From positions 1 to 37,946 of the forward strand of contig JADFNR010000016.1 in the NCBI GenBank assembly GCA_022563275.1: 37,946 nucleotides of DNA, read 5' to 3'. The notes below the pieces were generated by a model, which searched no databases, had not been told where the DNA came from, and saw only the letters and a program-made list of their open reading frames with translations. This DNA is from Chloroflexota bacterium. Lineage in GTDB: Bacteria; Chloroflexota; Dehalococcoidia; UBA3495. Made by a program: the position numbers and the translations under genes. Shown here in pieces: positions 32,847-37,946 of this stretch. Position 1 is the stretch's first letter; the number at the start of each line of letters is the position of its first letter.

Positions 32847-33736
32847 AGCCCGAACAACTTAGCCGCGTTTCCCGATAGCAGGGCAGCCTCCACATCGGGG
32901 GCCAGGCCGGCGCTCCGGGCCTGTTCCAAGGGGCGGGAGATCTCCATCAGCGGGTAGTCGCTGGCAAAGAGAATCTTCCCGGCCCAAGCCAGTCCGGCCA
33001 CGGTGGCAAAGACCTCCGGACGGTAGAGAAAGGGCGACGCAGCCGAGTCGAAGTACACATTCTTCAGCGATTCCAAGACCTCGGGCATCAGGGAGTAGAA
33101 GGGGAGGCCGCCGCCCCAGTGGGCGCAGATGATCACGTTTCCGGGGAAGTTCTGGATGAGCCGGAACAGTTTTTCGGGGGTGGTGCTGCCCTTGCCTGGG
33201 TATTGGTGGCCGACCGGCTCCGATGAGTGGACCAATACCGGCATGCCGTTGGAGCGGGCCAGTTCCATGACCGGCGCCATGTCCGCGACGCTGGTGATGT
33301 CAAACCCCTGAGTGTCGGCATGGAGTTCGCCGATGCCCACCAACCCGGCGGCGATGCACCGCCTGCCTTCCGACACCGCCAATTCCCCCCAGGCTGGGTT
33401 AACCGAACAGAAACCAGTCAGGCGGCTGGGGTTCTCCGCCACCGCTTGGATGATGTAGTCGTTAGCTTCGACGGCTAACTGATGATCGGTCCAGCCCATG
33501 CCCATGACCACGGCGCGCTCAACGCCGTCGCGGTCCATGGCTGCCAGCAGGTCCCCGGTGGAGGCGATGGGGGCGTCCGGGTGGGACAGCAAGGCCGCGA
33601 AGGTCGCGTCACGTTGGGCGGTCTCGGCTCTGCGATCGCTGAAAGAGGGTGGCAGGATGTGGCAGTGAGCGTCTATTACCAAGGCTAAATCTGTACAATC
33701 GTCGTACGGACAAGAGTGAGGGGATGAGTATAGCAT
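32843..33736 (-). CDS. Amidohydrolase-2 family metal-dependent hydrolase
   Basis: A TIM-barrel hydrolase of up to 297 residues. VIDAHCHILPPSF near the start is the metal-binding HxH. VIICAHWGGGLPFYSLMPEV holds the third His, and ILFASDYPLMEISRPLEQAR the final Asp. Family members are decarboxylases or hydrolases of aromatic and other acids. The start is uncertain: ATG 33736 overlaps a minus-strand TATACT (33732-33727) that would place the transcript start near 33720. A TTG at 33682, three codons before IDAHCH, is an alternative. Its stop overlaps the TTG start of mug. Confidence 0.85.
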   Translation of the reverse strand: MLYSSPHSCPYDDCTDLALVIDAHCHILPPSFSDRRAETAQRDATFAALLSHPDAPIASTGDLLAAMDRDGVERAVVMGMGWTDHQLAVEANDYIIQAVAENPSRLTGFCSVNPAWGELAVSEGRRCIAAGLVGIGELHADTQGFDITSVADMAPVMELARSNGMPVLVHSSEPVGHQYPGKGSTTPEKLFRLIQNFPGNVIICAHWGGGLPFYSLMPEVLESLKNVYFDSAASPFLYRPEVFATVAGLAWAGKILFASDYPLMEISRPLEQARSAGLAPDVEAALLSGNAAKLFGL

Positions 33737-33792
33737 CGGGAGTTGTGCGCCGGGCCTAGGTTGGGGGGCTCGGAATCAGTCTGACCAGAGCA

Positions 33793-33860
33793 GGTCCTTC
33801 GACGGGTCCCCCGATATATCGGGGAGACTCTCGACCTCCAGTCGGAGCTCAGGACGAACG
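33793..33860 (+). repeat. Hairpin repeat with perfect 16-bp palindrome
   Basis: GGTCCTTCGAC on the left and GAGCTCAGGACGAACG on the right are the arms of the same repeat family seen at 24138 and 34805. Between them lies a perfect palindrome CCCCGATATATCGGGG at 33809-33824. Confidence 0.65.
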
Positions 33861-33873
33861 GATTTTCATCCTT

Positions 33874-34053
33874 TGTCATTCCGAGGCGGTAGCCGAGGAA
33901 TCTCGTTGCTCATTCACCAACACTGGCCGAGAACAATGAGACCCTTCGCTTCACTCAGGGTGACATACTTGGGATTGGCTACCGGTGTAGGAACCGGATG
34001 AAGACTCAGATAACAAGATCAGAGACATGGAAATGACGCTCTTTCCTTTAAAC
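33874..34053 (+). repeat. MITE-like 180-base repeat, copy 1
   Basis: Begins TGTCATTCCGAGGCGG. The first 92 bases (33874-33965) end CACTCAGGGTGACA, whose complement resembles the start, so the element has imperfect TGTCA...TGACA terminal inverted repeats. The rest of the unit (to 34053) is also repeated in copy 2. Confidence 0.8.
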
Positions 34054-34222
34054 TGTCATTCCGAGGCGTTCCCGAGGAATCTCGTTGCTAATCAGCCAAC
34101 GCTGGCCGAGAACAATGAGACCCTTCGCTCCACTCAGGGTGACATACTTGGGATTGGCCATCGGTGTAGGAACCGGATGAAGACTCAGATAACAAGATCA
34201 GAGCCATGGAAATGACGCTCTT
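34054..34222 (+). repeat. MITE-like 180-base repeat, copy 2
   Basis: Near-identical to copy 1 at a spacing of 180 bases. Similarity ends at about 34222, 15 bases before the start of the seleno-redoxin gene, so the repeat supplies most of that gene's upstream region. Confidence 0.8.
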
Positions 34223-34236
34223 ATTACGAGCGGGAT

Positions 34237-34794
34237 ATGAGCGCTGACCCGGCCGGCGTTGGGCCGGTCCTAAAAGGCCGTGCGGCTCCCGACTTCACTC
34301 TTCCCATGCCCGAGGGCGAATTTCTCTCCCTTCAGGAATTACGCGGCAAGAAGATATTATTGGTCTTCCTGCGGCATTTCGCTTGAGTGCCTTGAAGACA
34401 GCATCTGTCGCAGTTGCGGCAGCGGTACGGCGAGATTCAGGACCGGGGCGCCGATGTGGTGGCGATCTCTTTCGAGCCCAGGGACCGGCTGTTCCAACTT
34501 ACCCGTCAGCTCCAGCTACCGTTTCCCATCCTGTCCGATCCGGAGCGGGACGTGTACTCCGCCTACAGCCTGGCTCAGGGCAGTTGGTTAAAGATCTTCT
34601 CGCCCAAGACGGTCTGGACCTATGTGAAGCACTTCGCCAGGGGCCGGCGGTACCAACATGCGGCCAGCGATTGGAAACAATTGGGCGGGGATTTTGTCAT
34701 CGGGGAGGACGGGACGGTGCTGTACGAGCACCGGGGCCAGACACCCAGCGACCGGCCAACCGTGGCCAGCCTGATCGAAAAACTGCAGGGTTAG
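34237..34794 (+). CDS. Peroxiredoxin-like redoxin, predicted selenoprotein with UxxU motif
   Basis: From ATG 34237 (GAGCGGG just upstream) the frame runs 186 codons to TAG, broken only by TGA at 34384-34386 (residue 50) and 34393-34395 (residue 53). Residues 18-49 are standard redoxin (APDFTLPMPEGEFLSLQELR, then KILLVFLRHFA). The motif then reads U-V-P-U-R-Q-H-L-S-Q-L-R-Q-R-Y, where Cys-type relatives have a CxxC (for example C-x-x-C-R-E). Later parts match the AhpC/TSA PRXL2-like group (ADVVAISFEPRDRLFQL, PFPILSDPERDVYSAYSL, and GGDFVIGEDGTVLYEHRG). A SECIS-like hairpin follows the second TGA. It would be a diselenide redox enzyme; a family with UxxU (SelL) is described in aquatic organisms. 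A pseudogene with two nonsense changes at exactly the redox positions is the alternative. Confidence 0.88.
34405..34422 (+). promoter_or_regulatory. SECIS-like hairpin after the UxxU codons
   Basis: CUGUCGC, loop AGUU, GCGGCAG: a 7-bp stem with one U-G pair. The loop begins 16 nt after the second UGA (25 nt after the first). The RGUY loop is shared with the two hairpins of the seleno-MerB gene. Confidence 0.65.
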
Positions 34795-34804
34795 CGTAAC
34801 CAAC

Positions 34805-35062
34805 CGTTCGTGGTGAGCCCGTTGAACCATGACTGCGCCAGGGCCAAGGCCCTTCGACGGGGCTCAGGACAAACGGCATTGCCGGCCGTTCATCATTTTC
34901 CAACGTTCGTGGTGAGCCCGTCGAACCATGATTGCGCCCAGACCCTTCGACGTAGCTCAGGGCGAACGGCATCGCTGGCCATTCATCATTTTCCAACGTT
35001 CGTGGTGAGCCCGTCGAACCATGACTGCGCCCAGACCCTTCGACGGAGCTCAGGGCGAACGG
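34805..35062 (+). repeat. Three tandem copies of a 93-99-base hairpin repeat
   Basis: Copies start at 34805, 34904 and 34997. Each opens CGTTCGTGGTGAGCCCG(T)TGAACC and closes with TTCGACG-n-GCTCAGG-n-CGAACGG, so the ends are imperfect inverted repeats and each unit can fold into a long hairpin. A spacer GGCATTGCCGGCCGTTCATC-like segment separates copies. Between the seleno-redoxin and the 106-residue gene on the other strand; no gene is present in 34795-35094. Confidence 0.85.
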
Positions 35063-35094
35063 TTTGAGGCAAAACTCGTTTCCGATACTAAACG

Positions 35095-35415
35095 TTAGTG
35101 GTCGCTGCCGTCTCCGCTGAACTCGTTCTCGTTCTCGTTCTCGTCGCTGAAGACAGCGGTCTCTCTGCCCTGGAAAACGTGCACCACGAAATTTCCGCGG
35201 TTGATGCCCACCGCGTCGACGATGTCTTCGTCCACGGTGTCGATGATCTGCCGCACGGTCTCCTGGGTCAGACTCTCATCGACGGACACCGCGACGTGAA
35301 CCATCTCAGGGGTGAAATGGATGTCTACCCGCCCGACCTGACGGTCCTGTTCCATGACCAAGTACGCTTCTGAATAGGGAGTGCGCACCTCGCGCTCAAA
35401 ACTCAAATCAGCCAA
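35095..35415 (-). CDS. Small acidic hypothetical protein
   Basis: A 106-residue protein. It starts at a TTG (TTG GCT GAT) with a perfect AGGAGG six bases upstream, which makes the start convincing. The body alternates beta and alpha segments (FEREVRTPYSEAYLVMEQDR, VGRVDIHFTPEMVHVAVSVD, then ETVRQIIDTVDEDIVDAVG, and GNFVVHVFQGRE). The C-terminus is acidic and repetitive (SDENENENEFSGDGSDH). I do not recognise a family. It follows proA by 55 bases on the same strand and may belong to that operon. Confidence 0.7.
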   Translation of the reverse strand: MADLSFEREVRTPYSEAYLVMEQDRQVGRVDIHFTPEMVHVAVSVDESLTQETVRQIIDTVDEDIVDAVGINRGNFVVHVFQGRETAVFSDENENENEFSGDGSDH

Positions 35416-35470
35416 AGATGGCCTCCTGATTGTGCAATCGCCAGGGTCACGGCCGGCGCTTACGCCGTGG

Positions 35471-36748
35471 CTAGGGCCTGACCTGTCCCGTGCCCACTAT
35501 GACCCATTTATAAGAGGTTAGCTCTTTCAGGCCCATGGGGCCGCGGGCATGGTATTTCTGGGTGCTGATGCCCACCTCAGCCCCCAGGCCGAACTGCCCC
35601 CCGTCGGTGAATTGGGTGCTGGCGTTGACGTAGACCGCCGCCGCGTCTACCTCATCCAGGAACCGGTTGGCTGCCGCGTCGTCCTCGGTGATGATCGCCT
35701 CGGAGTGGCCGGAACCATAGGTCTCGATGTGCTCCAGCGCGTCGTCCAGGGAATCCACAACCTTCACTGCGGCGGTGAGCGAAAGGAACTCCTTGCCCCA
35801 ATCGTCCTCATTGGCCGGCGTGGCCGTGCTCGGCGCATCGGGTCCCAGGATGCTGAGGGTCCGGTTGTCGCAGTGAAGTTCCACTCCCGAATCGGTCAAT
35901 TCCTTGGCGATCAGGGGTAGTCCAACTGCGGCGATCTCCGCGTGGACCAACACGGTGTCCAGGGCGTTGCAGATGGAGGGACGCCTGACCTTGGCGTTGT
36001 GGACGATCTCCACCGCCATCTTCAGGTCAGCCGCCCGGTCCACGTAGGTATGGCAAACACCGATTCCGCCGGTGACCGCCGGCATGGTGGCGTTCTCGGC
36101 CACGAACTTAACCAGACTCGCGCCGCCCCGGGGCACCAGCAGGTCTATGTACTCGTTCATCTTGAGCATGGCGTCCACCAGGTCCCGGTCCGGGTTGTCC
36201 AAGAACTGGACCGCATCCTCCGTGACGCCGGCGCCGGAGAGGGCCTTCCTCAGCAGGGCCACCAGCGCGGTGTTGGAGCGGATGGTCTCCTTGCCGCCCC
36301 GCAATAGGCAGGCGTTGCCTGATTTGAGACAGAGGCCGAAGATATCGACGGTCACGTTGGGGCGGGATTCGTAGATGCTGCCCACCACTCCCAGGGGCAC
36401 GCGGCGGCGGCTAGTGATCAACCCATTGGGCTGCGACATCGTATCGATGACCTCGCCGATGGGGTCGGGCAATTCGGCGACCCGCTGCACCTCACCGGCG
36501 GTGTCGTTCAGCCGCTCGCTGGTCAGCAGCAAGCGGTCCAGTAGAGATTCGTCCAGTCCGTCGGCTTTGGCCTCTTGGTAGTCCTGTTGGTTGGCCGACA
36601 ACACTTCCGCCTGTTCGGAGCGGAGCAGTCCAGCCAGATTTAGCAGCACCCGGTTCTTGTCCCCGGTCGATAACCGGGCCAACTTCCGGGAGGCTTTTCG
36701 GGCGGCTTGGCCCAAGGCGGTTACGTCTTGTACGGTCTTGGCAATCAT
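35471..36748 (-). CDS. proA: Gamma-glutamyl phosphate reductase (glutamate-5-semialdehyde dehydrogenase)
   Basis: A 425-residue protein of normal ProA length. IAKTVQDVTALGQAARKASR opens it. VPLGVVGSIYESRPNVTVDI, then LCLKSGNACLLRGGKET, and LVPRGGASLVKFVAENATMP are family landmarks. The catalytic Cys lies in RRPSICNALDTVLVH, and the C-terminus has GAEVGISTQKYHARGPMGLK. It reduces gamma-glutamyl phosphate with NADPH in proline synthesis. Start 36748 is chosen because the family begins there; the frame is open to 36817 within the 3' part of proB. Thirteen bases after the proB stop, so a proBA operon. Confidence 0.96.
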   Translation of the reverse strand: MIAKTVQDVTALGQAARKASRKLARLSTGDKNRVLLNLAGLLRSEQAEVLSANQQDYQEAKADGLDESLLDRLLLTSERLNDTAGEVQRVAELPDPIGEVIDTMSQPNGLITSRRRVPLGVVGSIYESRPNVTVDIFGLCLKSGNACLLRGGKETIRSNTALVALLRKALSGAGVTEDAVQFLDNPDRDLVDAMLKMNEYIDLLVPRGGASLVKFVAENATMPAVTGGIGVCHTYVDRAADLKMAVEIVHNAKVRRPSICNALDTVLVHAEIAAVGLPLIAKELTDSGVELHCDNRTLSILGPDAPSTATPANEDDWGKEFLSLTAAVKVVDSLDDALEHIETYGSGHSEAIITEDDAAANRFLDEVDAAAVYVNASTQFTDGGQFGLGAEVGISTQKYHARGPMGLKELTSYKWVIVGTGQVRP

Positions 36749-36761
36749 CTTGCTGGCTATT

Positions 36762-37928
36762 CTATAGTAGAACCAGGTTATTCCGGTGCACCACTTCCTG
36801 GCCGTAGTGGTAGCCAAGGGTCTCTTCGATGCGGTCCGAGCGCAGCCCTTGTATCTTGCCTATGTCCCTGGCCGCGTAGTTGGCGATACCGCAGGCGATC
36901 TTCTTGCCCTTGGAATCCACCACATAGATGGACTCGCCCCGGCTGAAATCGCCTTCCACGGACTGGATCCCGGCCGGCAGCAGGCTCCGGTGGTCCTCCA
37001 GGAGCGCTCCGGCCGCCCCGGAGTCCACGATTATCTTGCCCCGCTGGGAGATGCCGCTAAGCATCCACCGTTTGCGGGCCTCCAGCTTGCCATCAGCGGG
37101 CTTGAAAAACGTGCCCACCGGCTCGCCCCGAGCGGCGCGGACCACCGCGTTTTCGGCCCGGCCATGGCACATCACCATGGGCATGCCCGACGCCGTGACC
37201 AGTTTGGCGGCTTCGAGTTTGGTGGCCATGCCGCCTCTCGCCCAGGGATGCAGGTTCTCACCGGCCAGGGCTTCTATCTGGGCGTCCACCTGGTCCACCT
37301 CGGTGATCAGGGTGGCGCTGGGATCGGTCCTGGGGTCCGCCGAAAACAGGCCCTCGGTGTCGGTCAGAACCAGCAGCAGGTCGGCGTCAACCAGATTGGC
37401 CACCAAGGCCGAGAGACGGTCGTTGTCGCCGAACACTTCGCCGATCTCATCAACGGCCACCACGTCGTTCTCGTTGACCACCGGAACCACTCCCAGCTCC
37501 AACAACCGCTGCAGGGTGTTGCCCACGTTCAGATATGACTGCCGGTTGGATAGGTCGGCGATGGTCAGCAGAGTCTGGGCGATCTGGACGGCATGCGCGG
37601 CGAACATCTCCTGATAGGTGTGCATCAAGCGGCTTTGGCCCACCGCGGCGAACACCTGCCGGGAAGAGATGTCGGGCCCCATATCTCCGCGGGTCCGCCC
37701 CAGGGCCGCCTGGCCGGCGGCGATGGCGCCCGAGGTCACCAACACCACTTCCCCTCCGGCATCGCGCACCTGACAGACCTGGCGCACCAGATCGGCCATC
37801 ACTGCCACATCCAGCCCGGAAGGCCCAGTAAGGGCCCCGGTCCCGGCTTTGACCACGATACGCCGGTAGCGAAGTGCGCCAGAATCCGGGCTGGTTTCAG
37901 CCTTGTTCTGTTTGTTTGCTCTGGCCAT
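36762..37928 (-). CDS. proB: Glutamate 5-kinase with C-terminal PUA domain
   Basis: A 388-residue protein. The kinase part has RRIVVKAGTGALTGPSGLD, VLVTSGAIAAGQAALG, VVPVVNENDVVAVDEIGEVF, then GDNDRLSALVANLVDADLLL and WARGGMATKLEAAKLVTASG. The last 110 residues are the PUA domain (KRWMLSGISQRGKIIVDSGA, later GDFSRGESIYVVDSKGKK). It phosphorylates glutamate with ATP, the first step of proline synthesis, and ProB is normally feedback-inhibited by proline. The start is an ATG 18 bases from the window end, so no promoter can be seen. Confidence 0.96.
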   Translation of the reverse strand: MARANKQNKAETSPDSGALRYRRIVVKAGTGALTGPSGLDVAVMADLVRQVCQVRDAGGEVVLVTSGAIAAGQAALGRTRGDMGPDISSRQVFAAVGQSRLMHTYQEMFAAHAVQIAQTLLTIADLSNRQSYLNVGNTLQRLLELGVVPVVNENDVVAVDEIGEVFGDNDRLSALVANLVDADLLLVLTDTEGLFSADPRTDPSATLITEVDQVDAQIEALAGENLHPWARGGMATKLEAAKLVTASGMPMVMCHGRAENAVVRAARGEPVGTFFKPADGKLEARKRWMLSGISQRGKIIVDSGAAGALLEDHRSLLPAGIQSVEGDFSRGESIYVVDSKGKKIACGIANYAARDIGKIQGLRSDRIEETLGYHYGQEVVHRNNLVLL

Positions 37929-37946
37929 TATCTGAGTCTGTTTTGG

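Larger units (their letters stand above)
33737..34236. other. Repeat-filled intergenic region upstream of the seleno-redoxin
   Basis: No protein gene is supported in these 500 bases. From left to right they hold a hairpin element with a perfect 16-bp palindrome, and two tandem copies of a 180-base repeat (both listed separately). Confidence 0.7.

Noticed and set aside
34280..34591. A 103-residue plus-strand frame over the redoxin
   Set aside because: It is out of frame with both redoxin halves and has no family resemblance.
12185..34794. TGA read as Trp or another sense codon throughout the genome
   Set aside because: Many genes here (for example ridA, the Nudix gene, mug, thpR and the DrrA-type ATPase) end normally at TGA, so a general reassignment is not supported.
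34805..35062. CRISPR array
   Set aside because: Only three units of 93-99 bases whose spacers are themselves similar; the units are hairpin repeats, not short repeats with unique spacers.

Overview
The window (37.9 kb, mostly about 60% GC) reads as a piece of a chromosome from a free-living, probably aerobic bacterium. Its gene content (a CaiB/BaiF CoA-transferase, luciferase-like F420/FMN oxidoreductases, an F420/PPOX-type protein, a stand-alone MetE-like methyltransferase, a Thr/Pro-rich-linker lipoprotein sugar dehydrogenase, and many TTG/GTG starts) resembles Chloroflexota of the Dehalococcoidia/SAR202 type. That placement is an inference from content; no marker gene was searched.

Layout. 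1-3.0 kb: comF and a PQQ-type sugar dehydrogenase (minus), a small cupin and a RidA protein (plus). 3.0-3.3 kb: two tandem short promoter-terminator units that look like sibling small RNAs. 3.3-7.7 kb: Nudix hydrolase, membrane protein, ribokinase, CaiB-type CoA-transferase, SbcD-like nuclease. 7.7-12.1 kb: a large STAND/LuxR regulator and a MetE-like methyltransferase. 12.1-14.0 kb: an organomercury cluster. 14.2-18.0 kb: a pseudo-hydrolase/LuxR fusion, GMC oxidoreductase, PPOX and GNAT proteins. 18.0-24.1 kb: SbcC-like ATPase, a DrrAB-type ABC exporter, ffh. 24.2-30.7 kb: F420-type oxidoreductase with a bicupin, a low-GC MurL-like gene, an alkaline-phosphatase-fold enzyme and a second LLM oxidoreductase. 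30.7-33.7 kb: a tight four-gene set (amidohydrolase, mug, thpR, alkA-like). 33.7-35.1 kb: repeats surrounding a redoxin gene. 35.1-37.9 kb: a small acidic protein, proA and proB.

The main discovery is selenocysteine. The third gene of the organomercury cluster is a MerB homologue whose two catalytic cysteine positions (Cys96 and Cys159 of E. coli MerB) are both in-frame TGA codons. The reading frame stays open through 287 codons, and each TGA is followed at near-constant distance by a perfect hairpin with an RGUY tetraloop, the layout of a bacterial SECIS. It lies directly downstream of a normal Cys-type merB and a GDCCVxC-type cysteine-rich protein. A second gene, a peroxiredoxin-like protein at 34.2-34.8 kb, carries the redox motif as TGA-Val-Pro-TGA (UxxU), again followed by a hairpin with an RGUY loop. 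A standard gene caller would break both genes. TGA is an ordinary stop elsewhere in the window, so general reassignment is unlikely. No sel genes are in the window.

Secondary points are the tandem small RNAs with pyrimidine-rich, anti-Shine-Dalgarno-like linkers, a 93%-identical 83-bp 3' scar of the SbcD-like gene beside the organomercury cluster, a decayed phosphodiesterase fragment, and two families of hairpin/MITE-like repeats clustered around the seleno-redoxin gene.
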